DNA of 36,030 nucleotides, from contig CACJOU010000012.1 in NCBI GenBank assembly GCA_902595145.1, positions 1 through 36,030 on the forward strand, given 5' to 3'. Shown in pieces: positions 17,452 through 25,687 of the stretch; position 1 is the stretch's first letter; each line of letters begins with the position of its first letter. The notes under the pieces were generated by a model. The model was not told the origin of the DNA, searched no databases, and saw only the letters and a list, made by a program, of their open reading frames with translations. The stretch comes from an uncultured SAR116 cluster alpha proteobacterium. GTDB lineage: Bacteria; Pseudomonadota; Alphaproteobacteria; Puniceispirillales; Marisalimonadaceae. The position numbers and the translations under genes were made by a program.

Positions 17452-18460
17452 TAAGATTTTCCATAACTATTGGAAGCTTCAGAAGTAATTTTTTTAACTC
17501 CTTAGAAGATAATTGGGTTGTATTATGGGATGTATAATCAACTTGGGTTGTCAAATCTTTTGAACCTTTTACGAAATATTTAGCATAATTTAAGCCTCTA
17601 TCATCCATAGGTACTCGATAAAAGTTATCAACATGTTCTGCAGTCATCATTTCTTCTCTCGATAACAAAGACTCATATAACTTTTCACCATGACGTGAGC
17701 CAATAATTTTTATTTCATTTTTTACCTCAAATATCTCTTTTAATGTTTCTGCAATTTGATGAACTGTAGCAGCTGGAGCTTTCTGAACTAATAGATCTCC
17801 TGGCATAGCATTTTCAAAGGCATACATTACTAAATTTACAGCGTCTTGAAGTGACATCAAAAATCTTGTCATCTTAGGATCTGTAATGGTTATTGGTTGT
17901 TTATTTTTAATTTGCTTAATAAAAAGGGGTATTACTGAACCTCTAGATGCCATTACATTTCCATAACGAGTAGCACATAATTTTACTTTATTGTTATAAG
18001 CTTGTTTTGCTTTTGCAAGCATTAGTTTTTCCATTAATGCTTTAGACATGCCCATTGCGTTTATTGGGTAAACTGCTTTATCAGTACTTAGAAAAACTAC
18101 TTTTTTTACACAGTTATAAATTGCTGCATTAATGACATTTTCTGCCCCAACAACATTAGTTTTTACAGCTTCCATTGGAAAAAATTCACATGAAGGAACT
18201 TGTTTTAAGGCAGCTGCATTGAAAACATAATCTACATTCTGCATAGCTGAATTGATAGAATCATAAAACCTTACGTCGCCAATATAAAATTTTAATTTTT
18301 CATTATTGTGCGTTATACGCATATCCTCTTGTTTTTTTTCATCGCGACTAAAAACTCTTATTTCTTTCACATCCATATTTAAAAGTTTTTTAATTATTGT
18401 GCTACCAAATGAACCAGTACCACCAGTGATTAAGAGTATTTTATTTTTTAAACTTGTCAT
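17444..18460 (-). CDS. fnlA: UDP-GlcNAc 4,6-dehydratase/5-epimerase, FnlA/WbjB type
   Basis: A 338-residue soluble SDR of the CapD/FlaA1 superfamily without the membrane domain of long CapD proteins. The NAD(P) loop is ITGGTGSFGS; AAALKQVPSCEFFP and STDKAVYPINAMGMSKALME are characteristic. The usual SDR Tyr of YxxxK is Met here (MGMSK), as in WbjB/CapE relatives. The family dehydrates UDP-GlcNAc and inverts C5 to give the 4-keto-6-deoxy-L-hexosamine intermediates. It overlaps the RmlD-like gene by 20 bp and fnlC by 8 bp, so the three are tightly coupled. Confidence 0.9.
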   Translation of the reverse strand: MTSLKNKILLITGGTGSFGSTIIKKLLNMDVKEIRVFSRDEKKQEDMRITHNNEKLKFYIGDVRFYDSINSAMQNVDYVFNAAALKQVPSCEFFPMEAVKTNVVGAENVINAAIYNCVKKVVFLSTDKAVYPINAMGMSKALMEKLMLAKAKQAYNNKVKLCATRYGNVMASRGSVIPLFIKQIKNKQPITITDPKMTRFLMSLQDAVNLVMYAFENAMPGDLLVQKAPAATVHQIAETLKEIFEVKNEIKIIGSRHGEKLYESLLSREEMMTAEHVDNFYRVPMDDRGLNYAKYFVKGSKDLTTQVDYTSHNTTQLSSKELKKLLLKLPIVMENLNA

Positions 18461-19319
18461 GATCTTCCCAAAATTGTTTAAGTTCTTTTAGCATATAATG
18501 CCAAGAAGGTGGAACATAATTCATTTTTATTTTCAACTTTTCACTAACCAAACTCCTATCTATACGTGGTTCATCTATTGGAATAATATTTATATTTTTA
18601 TTATAAATATGCGCAATTTTTTTTAGTAGATTAAATTTACTTATTCTAGAGCTAGATAAATGATATAATCCCGATATAGGCAGGTTTTTCATAATAATTA
18701 AATTTATAAATTTGCCCATTTCTATTGTTGTAATTCCTGAGAAAAATGCATTTTTATAACCAAAAACTGATCCTGTTTGACACAAAAACCAGTCAAGTAA
18801 ACTATTTTGCGTATATAATTCATGTCCAATTATAGAACATCTAATTGTTAACGTGTTTTGAGCCTTTAATTCACCAAGAAACTTAGATCTTCCATAAATA
18901 TCGTCTGCATCTGCTTCATCACATTCAGAGTATCTACCTTTTAGACCTGAAAATACACAATCTGTGCTAAAATGAATTATAAAAAAATCTTTAGGGGACG
19001 TTAATTTTTCTAAATTTTTTGGAAGCTCAGTATTAATTTTAGTTGAAACTATATTGTTTAATTCAATATTTTTTTGTTTAATTAATCCTATACAATTTAT
19101 TATTATGTCTGGCTCAGAATTAGCTACAAATTCTTTCAAAGCAACAATGTCTGTTGCATCCTTTAGTATTTTAATTCCTGCCCTTGATTTAAATTTATAA
19201 GGTAACTTACGAACAGTGCCAATAACGTCTAAATTAAGATTTTGGCTTAGGATATGTGTCACACCTGATCCTAACATTCCACCTGCACCAAGAACTAATA
19301 TTTTTTTCTTTGAAGACAA
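18441..19319 (-). CDS. RmlD-like SDR 4-reductase of the L-hexosamine branch
   Basis: A 292-residue SDR resembling dTDP-4-dehydrorhamnose reductase: cofactor loop LVLGAGGMLGSGV, then HFSTDCVFSGLKGRYSE and the Tyr/Lys pair in DIYGRSKFLGE. It lies where L-FucNAc clusters have FnlB/WbjC/CapF, but those are about 370 residues with a C-terminal cupin, absent here. An RmlD-type partner of WbjB/WbjD homologues is described for UDP-L-QuiNAc synthesis (WbvR), so the product may be the L-rhamno/L-quinovo sugar; this is inference. TTG start at 19319, with AGGA 7 nt before it. It overlaps fnlA by 20 bp. Confidence 0.8.
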   Translation of the reverse strand: MSSKKKILVLGAGGMLGSGVTHILSQNLNLDVIGTVRKLPYKFKSRAGIKILKDATDIVALKEFVANSEPDIIINCIGLIKQKNIELNNIVSTKINTELPKNLEKLTSPKDFFIIHFSTDCVFSGLKGRYSECDEADADDIYGRSKFLGELKAQNTLTIRCSIIGHELYTQNSLLDWFLCQTGSVFGYKNAFFSGITTIEMGKFINLIIMKNLPISGLYHLSSSRISKFNLLKKIAHIYNKNINIIPIDEPRIDRSLVSEKLKIKMNYVPPSWHYMLKELKQFWEDHDKFKK

Positions 19320-19328
19320 TAAAATATC

Positions 19329-20108
19329 CTACAATTTCAGATGATCAAGCATAAGCTTTTTTTCAAATTCACCTGGATACTGAATTAAAACAGCTTTATA
19401 TTTTCCATTAAAAACAAACATACTTCCTGAAGCAGCGCCTATATAACCAAACTCATTTATTAGTTTATAACAATCCTCTAATGATTTTGCACCACCCAAG
19501 CAGGTTAAAGGAACTTTTACATGTTCCTTAATTTCTCTAATAAGTTGACGGTCATATCCAATCATAAGTCCATCATGATCAATTGAATTTATTACAAGTT
19601 CACCGATGCCTAACTTTTGAACTTTTAAAATATTCTCTAGTATTGATCCATTAATTTTCTTTTTTCCATTATGAGTGAAAATCTGAAAACTTTTATTTAA
19701 AAAACCATGCCTTTTAACATCAATCACTCCTACAATACTCTGTTTGCCGAAATTACTAGAAGCAGTCTCAATAAATTTTGGGTCACTAAATAAAGCACTA
19801 CTAACTGAAACTTTTTCTACACCTAAATTTATTATTTTTTCTATATGTGATAAAGACTTTACACCTCCTCCATAAGTAATAGGCATTCTACTTCTTTCTG
19901 CTATTGCTCTTATCATATTCATATCTGGTTCATTTTTATTCACCGATGCATCAATATCAACTATCATTAATTCATCCACATTTTTTTCACTAAAAATTTT
20001 TACAGCATTTAATGGATCTCCTACATATTTATAATTTTTAAAATTCTCTGATTTAACCAACCCACCATTTTTAATTAATAGAGAAACAATTAACCTAGGC
20101 CTAAGCAT
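19329..20108 (-). CDS. wbuZ: HisF-like subunit of sugar amidotransferase (WbuZ)
   Basis: A 259-residue TIM barrel of the HisF family. The barrel's phosphate loops are present (VDELMIVDIDAS, YGGGVKS, GGAKSLED), and the aspartate matching HisF Asp130 is kept (GVIDVKR). The other acid of histidine cyclase, Asp11, is Leu11 here (VSLLIKNGG), so imidazole-glycerol-phosphate synthesis is unlikely. With WbuX and WbuY it fits the three-part system that delivers glutamine-derived ammonia to an N-acetyl sugar. It begins 1 bp after the wbuY stop. No other his gene is nearby. Confidence 0.85.
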   Translation of the reverse strand: MLRPRLIVSLLIKNGGLVKSENFKNYKYVGDPLNAVKIFSEKNVDELMIVDIDASVNKNEPDMNMIRAIAERSRMPITYGGGVKSLSHIEKIINLGVEKVSVSSALFSDPKFIETASSNFGKQSIVGVIDVKRHGFLNKSFQIFTHNGKKKINGSILENILKVQKLGIGELVINSIDHDGLMIGYDRQLIREIKEHVKVPLTCLGGAKSLEDCYKLINEFGYIGAASGSMFVFNGKYKAVLIQYPGEFEKKLMLDHLKL

Positions 20109-20109
20109 A

Positions 20110-20733
20110 TTAGATTTCCAAAAAATTTTTCATTAAACAAATTCCGTTTTGATGACTTTTTTCTGGATGAAATTGAACACCAAAAATATTATCTTTACCA
20201 ATAGAAGAAGAAAAAAAATCTCCATAATGTGATGTGGCTATCTGATTTATTTCATGACAAGTTTTTGCAGAATAAGAATGAAGAAAATAAAATTCAGCGG
20301 TTTCAATACCTTTGAAAAGGTCAGCACCTTTCTTTGAATCAACTGTATTCCATCCCATATGAGGTATTGGCAAAAATTGCTTACCGACTATCTTATCAAA
20401 ATGAACTGAATTTCCTTCAATCCAACCTAATCCTTCAAGATTTCCTTCTTCACTTTTTTCTAATAACATCTGCATTCCTACACAAATTCCTAAAACAGGA
20501 ACTTGATATTTAATAACAGACGTTTCAAGGTTTTTACGAAGACCAGAATTATTTAATTTGGAAACAGCCCAGTCAAATGATCCTACGCCAGGTAGAATTA
20601 TTTTTTTTGCAGATTTTAGCTCACAAGGGTTGTTGGAAATAATTGGGTCAAAATTTAATATTTCACAAACATCCGATATAGCCTTAAGATTGCCAACACC
20701 ATAATTAAGAATCAATACAGATTTATCTATCAA
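20110..20733 (-). CDS. wbuY: HisH-like glutaminase subunit of sugar amidotransferase (WbuY)
   Basis: A 207-residue class I glutamine amidotransferase of the HisH type. The triad is complete: Cys84 (GICVGMQ), His189 and Glu191 (FGVQFHPEKSH). The oxyanion loop LPGVGSFDWA is conserved. It would hydrolyse glutamine and pass ammonia through the WbuZ barrel to WbuX. The start is TTG at 20733 with a very strong AGGAGG 6 nt upstream, and it overlaps the wbuX stop as TTGA. Confidence 0.88.
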   Translation of the reverse strand: MIDKSVLILNYGVGNLKAISDVCEILNFDPIISNNPCELKSAKKIILPGVGSFDWAVSKLNNSGLRKNLETSVIKYQVPVLGICVGMQMLLEKSEEGNLEGLGWIEGNSVHFDKIVGKQFLPIPHMGWNTVDSKKGADLFKGIETAEFYFLHSYSAKTCHEINQIATSHYGDFFSSSIGKDNIFGVQFHPEKSHQNGICLMKNFLEI

Positions 20734-21872
20734 AATGCACCTCCTCTTTGTGTTTTTGCAAAAAAAGAAAATATTTTCTCTCCAAATGTAAGTAAACTTT
20801 TTAAATTTCTGTAATCTTTGTAAAATTTTATTGGCATATTCTCAAATTCTGTCATTTGTTCTTCTGAAATACCAAGTTTGTCTGCTATAAATTTTATGTC
20901 TAATTTAATACTTTCTTTACAATACGAAGGTTGTGATAATATTGAAATAGCCTCTTCTCTAGACATTTGACCAGTCAAAATCAAACTTGAAAGATCAACC
21001 CGTCTCATGTCAAATCCAAAACGTTTTGGCAACCAATATCCCTCAAAAAATTTTGTGAACCGTGACTCGAAGTGCTTCTGTGGATATGGATGCCATTTGT
21101 ACAGACTTTCTAACTGTTTCATTGCATTTTGTTTTCTGTAATTAATAAAATTAAGAGGTTTAATAACTTTAATGCCCCTTAAATATCTTAGATACAATTT
21201 ATGATAAAAAATCGATGTAAAGGGATAACTTTCCATCTTAACTGACCCAAATTTGGAGAGAATGTCCCTAATATGCAACATATCTGTACCATAATATATT
21301 AAGTCTAAAGGTCTTGGAACACATTCAGTGGAAATATTTCCACCATTTAGAATATATTTTATATTGTACTTTTTTGCAAATTTGTATAATACACCTATGA
21401 AAGCTAGATCTTGTGGTATATCAAGATGAGGCACACCACTTTTGAACATGGATAATTGAAAATCTTGCATTTCTTTCCAATTAATTACTTCAGTATACAA
21501 ATCTAAATTGAGCCCTTTTATTAATTTTTCAATATTGTTTACAGCTAATTCAGAATTCCAACCACCATCTACGTGAAAAACTAAAGGACGCAAATTAAAT
21601 TCCTTGACCATAACATGCAACATGAAAGAACTGTCTGCGCCCCCACTTAATCCAAGAATACAGTCAAATTCTTTGTTTTTTCCTTCTGTTTTAATTTTTT
21701 TTACTATTGAAGATAATTCTTTTTTTCCTTGTTGGTTATTTTTCCAATTGGGCCTCACTGTTTTATTAAAATAATCAACAAAGTTGCAAACGCCATGAGA
21801 ATTAAATTCAATTCCAGGATAAGTAGTGTCTAGAACAAGTTTTTTGCAAATTTTATAATTATCTACTGACAT
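20730..21872 (-). CDS. wbuX: N-acetyl sugar amidotransferase (WbuX/PseA/WbpG family)
   Basis: A 380-residue PP-loop ATP-pyrophosphatase that would turn a sugar N-acetyl group into an acetamidino group, as proposed for E. coli O145 WbuX, Campylobacter PseA and Pseudomonas WbpG. The adenylating PP-loop is GLSGGADSSFML (about residues 75-86), and GGNISTECVPRP follows. The N-terminal segment has the family layout, but only the first cysteine of each expected CxxC pair is kept (Cys9 and Cys29), so the usual tetracysteine zinc site looks incomplete. ATG 21872 has AAGGA 7 nt upstream. It overlaps the GT4 gene by 10 bp and wbuY by 4 bp. Confidence 0.87.
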   Translation of the reverse strand: MSVDNYKICKKLVLDTTYPGIEFNSHGVCNFVDYFNKTVRPNWKNNQQGKKELSSIVKKIKTEGKNKEFDCILGLSGGADSSFMLHVMVKEFNLRPLVFHVDGGWNSELAVNNIEKLIKGLNLDLYTEVINWKEMQDFQLSMFKSGVPHLDIPQDLAFIGVLYKFAKKYNIKYILNGGNISTECVPRPLDLIYYGTDMLHIRDILSKFGSVKMESYPFTSIFYHKLYLRYLRGIKVIKPLNFINYRKQNAMKQLESLYKWHPYPQKHFESRFTKFFEGYWLPKRFGFDMRRVDLSSLILTGQMSREEAISILSQPSYCKESIKLDIKFIADKLGISEEQMTEFENMPIKFYKDYRNLKSLLTFGEKIFSFFAKTQRGGAF

Positions 21873-23005
21873 TTTTTTTCCTTAATATAATTCACAGTTT
21901 CTAGTAAAAACTGAAAAGTTTCATTAGCACAACGAGACCAAGAATACTGTTTTGAAATTTTGTTCGATATGCTTGCTAATTCACTTGACATTTTTTTGTT
22001 TTCTATCAATTTTTTAATTGCAAAATAAATTGATTTTGAATCTTCTGGATTAAAGTAAATTCCTCCATTACCTAATACTTCTGGCATTGGCCCTTTATTA
22101 GATGATGCAATAGGAATACCATAGGCCATAGCTTCGATTAATGTGTTTGGCATATTTTCACATGAGGATGCAAATACAAAAATATCTGATTTTTTTAGAA
22201 ATTCTACTAGTTTGTTTGGTTTAGAAAATGGATATTGTTTAATATAAATATTTTTTTGATTTTGTTTTGTAAGTTTGTACTCAACTTTCTTTTGAGCTTG
22301 GCCTTTTCCACCTCCAACTAAGTTTAATTCTACATTCAAACCATCATTTTTCAAATCATTTACGGCATCAATAACATTCCATTGATGTTTATAGGGAAGA
22401 ACATTAGATATATATAAAATTTTAATGTTAGATGAATTTAATTTTGTTGTAATTTTTGAATTTATTTTAAAGATCTCTCCAACACCATGTGGTATAATGC
22501 GAGAGTTAGAGATATTTCCAGTAACTTTTTGAATTTTTTGAGAAGCATATTTAGTAAGAAAAATTGTACCTGTTGAATTTTTTAAAGATGATATTTGTAC
22601 ATACCTTAAAACCAACAACCTTATAAGGTCTTTTGATAATCCATACCTTAAAAATTCTCTTGGCTCAAATGAGAGCATATCTCTACTTAGAGTAATTGCT
22701 GGTAAAAATTTACATACGGTACCCGCATCCAAGTTTAACAAAATATCACATTTATGTTTTATAATTTCCTTATCAAGATAAAATCTTTCCCAAAACAATT
22801 GTCTAACAATTGATTTTTCTGAAACTTTAGTAATATGTAATATAAGCCAAGATTTTTTTGGTAATTTCTTTGCTAAATCTTCATGCGCCCATACATGAAC
22901 TTTTTTAAAACTATAGATAATAGGATTAACACATTCCATAATTCCAATTAAATGTGAAAACCCTCCACCAGATTTAGCCCTTGATGCATTAATTGCTAAT
23001 ATCAT
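21863..23005 (-). CDS. Glycosyltransferase family 4 (GT-B)
   Basis: A 380-residue GT4-type glycosyltransferase. The N-terminal domain opens with LAINASRAKSGGGFSHL; the C-terminal domain has IIPHGVGEIF, LYISNVLPYKHQWNVI and the donor-site motif ASSCENMPNTLIEAMAYGIPIAS with the E-x7-E pattern, then PEVLGNGGIYFNPED. It would add one sugar to the lipid-linked repeat unit at the inner membrane. Its coupling with wbuX suggests it may use the modified L-hexosamine, but donor and acceptor cannot be read from sequence. Confidence 0.88.
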   Translation of the reverse strand: MILAINASRAKSGGGFSHLIGIMECVNPIIYSFKKVHVWAHEDLAKKLPKKSWLILHITKVSEKSIVRQLFWERFYLDKEIIKHKCDILLNLDAGTVCKFLPAITLSRDMLSFEPREFLRYGLSKDLIRLLVLRYVQISSLKNSTGTIFLTKYASQKIQKVTGNISNSRIIPHGVGEIFKINSKITTKLNSSNIKILYISNVLPYKHQWNVIDAVNDLKNDGLNVELNLVGGGKGQAQKKVEYKLTKQNQKNIYIKQYPFSKPNKLVEFLKKSDIFVFASSCENMPNTLIEAMAYGIPIASSNKGPMPEVLGNGGIYFNPEDSKSIYFAIKKLIENKKMSSELASISNKISKQYSWSRCANETFQFLLETVNYIKEKKCQ

Positions 23006-23038
23006 TTTTAAAAACTATCTTTTACAAAATATTTTAAT

Positions 23039-24910
23039 TTATGCCTCTACATTATGAGACTTTTTCCAAAGCTCAAAATTAAGTAAAGAGAATATTCTTT
23101 CAGAATTATTTTTTTTACCATCTTGTCCTTTAAGTAACTTTAATACTGTTTTTTTATTGAAAGTGCAATTTTGACTTGTTAAAATATCATAGGCCATTTC
23201 TTTAAAAGGTCCTTTCTTAAACCAACTTTGTAAAGGTACAGAAAAACCTTGTTTTCTAGTAAAATCATAGTCCGTTGGCAGAATTTCCTTTGCTAATTTT
23301 TTTAAAATGATTTTTTTTGCATTCATAGATACTTTTTGATTTAACGGCACACTACTAAAACAAAAGTCTAGGACATTGTTTTCCAAAAAAGGTGCTCTTA
23401 CTTCTAAAGAATACATCATACTTGCTCTATCAACTTTTACTAATAAATCATCTGGTAGATATCTTTGAAAATCTTTTAACATAGCAAATGAGACCATTTT
23501 TTGATCTTTATAATTTTCATATCTATCTATATCATTTTCACTGACTAAATTTGGATTATATTCACCTAATAATGATCTGCGACTTGAAAAATCAAATAAA
23601 TTTCCAACCCTTGGCACTTCACATTCAAAGTCAACTCCAGACGCCATAAGCCAAGTCCTTAAGTTTGAGTTTCCAAATCCTAATGGCATCAAATTTTTTG
23701 TTATATTTGATATACCAGACCTAACAAACTTAGGAATGAAACAAGCTATTTTCTGAAGTACTAATAATCTTTTGTAGTGTTCATAACCACCAAAAAGTTC
23801 ATCACTTCCATCTCCACCTAATGCAACTTTACAATGTTTACTTACTTCACCACTTATATAAGCCATCGGTATAATTGAACTATCGGCTATAGGTTCGTCA
23901 AAATACCATGATAAATTTGGTAAAATATCAATGCTATTTTGTGTTACTTTAAATTGATGATGATCAGTATTAAAGAATTGTGCAATTTTTAAAGCATATT
24001 TGCTTTCATCAAACTTAGTATTCTCTGGAAAAGAAACATTAAAAGTTTTTAGATTATTAACGTGTCGTGATGCCAAAGCCGTCACAATACTTGAGTCTAA
24101 ACCACCGCTTAGCAAAACACCTACTGGAACATCAGCAATTAAATGTTTCGCAACAGAGTAATCTAATAAATCTTCTAATTTTTTAATTATTTCAATTTCA
24201 AGAAGTTTTGAACTGGACGATTTATAATTTGGAGGAACCCAATATTTTTCAAAAGCTAATCTACCATTTTTTAAATCAAAAATCATTAACGTAGCTGGCG
24301 TAAGTTTGTTATAACCACTAAAAATACAACGATGATCACTAACAAAACCAAAACCCAAATACTCATCAAGCGATACTATATCTACTTTTCGTGGTAATTT
24401 TTCTATTTTGCTCAACCCTTTTAATTCAGAACTAAAATATAATGATTTTCCATTATAAAAATAATACAAAGGTTTTTGGCCAGATCGATCTCTTGCAAAA
24501 TATACTTTTCTAATTTTATGATCATATATTGCAAAACAAAACATACCGTTTAATTTTTTAAGGAATTTCTTTCCCCATTTATGATAAGCAAATAATATCA
24601 CTTCTGTATCAGTGTTAGTTTTGAAATTATAACCAAATTTTGTTAACTCTGCTTTAAGTTCTAAATAGTTATATATTTCACCATTAAAAATGATTGTAAG
24701 CCCATAATTAGACAAATACATTGGCTGGTTGCCATTTACTGAAAGGTCAATAATTGATAAACGAAGATGTCCAAAATAAACTAATTTATCCTTACTATGC
24801 CAAAATCCTTGACTGTCTGGTCCTCTATGTTTTAGCAATGATAAATCTATTGAGTTTTTGCATTCAGAACTCATAGGACTTACCCCTACATAACCAACTA
24901 AACCACACAT
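23039..24910 (-). CDS. asnB: Asparagine synthase-like glutamine-dependent amidotransferase (AsnB family)
   Basis: A 623-residue class II amidotransferase. Start is ATG 24910, because the N-terminal nucleophile cysteine must follow Met directly (MCGLVGYVG); an in-frame TTG at 24916 would bury it. LKHRGPDSQG, FNGEIYNY and GMFCFAIYD mark the glutaminase domain; the PP-loop is VLLSGGLDSS near residue 265, with ALGGDGSDELFGGYEHYKR later. Enzymes of this family make asparagine, but in surface-polysaccharide loci they often amidate carboxyl groups of sugars. Position between two glycosyltransferase genes favours the second role, without proof. Confidence 0.88.
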   Translation of the reverse strand: MCGLVGYVGVSPMSSECKNSIDLSLLKHRGPDSQGFWHSKDKLVYFGHLRLSIIDLSVNGNQPMYLSNYGLTIIFNGEIYNYLELKAELTKFGYNFKTNTDTEVILFAYHKWGKKFLKKLNGMFCFAIYDHKIRKVYFARDRSGQKPLYYFYNGKSLYFSSELKGLSKIEKLPRKVDIVSLDEYLGFGFVSDHRCIFSGYNKLTPATLMIFDLKNGRLAFEKYWVPPNYKSSSSKLLEIEIIKKLEDLLDYSVAKHLIADVPVGVLLSGGLDSSIVTALASRHVNNLKTFNVSFPENTKFDESKYALKIAQFFNTDHHQFKVTQNSIDILPNLSWYFDEPIADSSIIPMAYISGEVSKHCKVALGGDGSDELFGGYEHYKRLLVLQKIACFIPKFVRSGISNITKNLMPLGFGNSNLRTWLMASGVDFECEVPRVGNLFDFSSRRSLLGEYNPNLVSENDIDRYENYKDQKMVSFAMLKDFQRYLPDDLLVKVDRASMMYSLEVRAPFLENNVLDFCFSSVPLNQKVSMNAKKIILKKLAKEILPTDYDFTRKQGFSVPLQSWFKKGPFKEMAYDILTSQNCTFNKKTVLKLLKGQDGKKNNSERIFSLLNFELWKKSHNVEA

Positions 24911-24921
24911 ATGCAATATTC

Positions 24922-25665
24922 TTAAAAATTTATATTTTTGAAAAACAACAATGATCTTAGATAAAAAAATAAAAACTTATTGCGTTTTAAATTATTTTTT
25001 TTTAAAATTTTATCTGTTTCAGAAAACATGTTTATTTCTTCCTTATTACTAAATTGATCTTCATGTATTCTAAAACCTGCCAAAGTAAACCTTGAGTCAA
25101 AAAACAATTTATAATCTTCTTTAAATGATCGAATGAAAAAGTCATAATCAGCAGAAAATTTAAAATTAGTATCAAATCCTTGTAATTTTTCAAATACATT
25201 TTTTTTAAAAAAAGTTCCTGGCTGAGGAAGTATTGGTTGACCATTTAAAATTGCTTGTCTTACTAATTCAGGTTTAAAAAGTGTTCTTACTTTAAGCTCT
25301 TTATCTTTGAAATCAATGTACTTTACATTTCCACACAATATATCGGCTTTATTTATTTTTTCTGAATTTTTTTTAAAAAAATTTATTATATTTTCTTTAT
25401 ATAATAAATCATCACTATTGATGTATGAAATCCACTGAGTGTCTAATTTTGATATGCCTAAATTGACAGCTTCATACATGTTTCCAGGCTTACAGTAATG
25501 TGTTTTTATTTTGTATTTCTTAAGCAATTCTAAGGTTCCATCATCTGAACCACTATCAACTGCGTTGATCTGACATCCTTGCTCTCGTAGGGGAGTTACA
25601 CTTAAGAGTGTCTTTTTTAAAAATTTAATAGAGTTATAGCATGGCATCGTTATACCTAAGTTCAT
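24922..25665 (-). CDS. Glycosyltransferase family 2 (GT-A)
   Basis: A 247-residue GT2 enzyme. ITMPCYNSIKFLKKTLLSV opens the nucleotide-binding fold, with the acidic DSGSDDGT and the metal-binding SDD at YINSDDLLY; QPGTFFKK and FDTNFKFSADYDFFIR form the acceptor-side region. It would add a sugar to the growing repeat unit. ATG 25665 follows AGGTG by 6-8 nt. It lies 22 bp after the polymerase gene and just before asnB. Confidence 0.87.
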   Translation of the reverse strand: MNLGITMPCYNSIKFLKKTLLSVTPLREQGCQINAVDSGSDDGTLELLKKYKIKTHYCKPGNMYEAVNLGISKLDTQWISYINSDDLLYKENIINFFKKNSEKINKADILCGNVKYIDFKDKELKVRTLFKPELVRQAILNGQPILPQPGTFFKKNVFEKLQGFDTNFKFSADYDFFIRSFKEDYKLFFDSRFTLAGFRIHEDQFSNKEEINMFSETDKILKKNNLKRNKFLFFYLRSLLFFKNINF

Positions 25666-25687
25666 AATTCACCTATTAAATAATATT

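Noticed and set aside
19329-20733. hisF and hisH of histidine biosynthesis
   Set aside because: They sit between wbuX and L-hexosamine genes with no other his genes, and the HisF-like protein lacks Asp11; the sugar amidotransferase role fits better.
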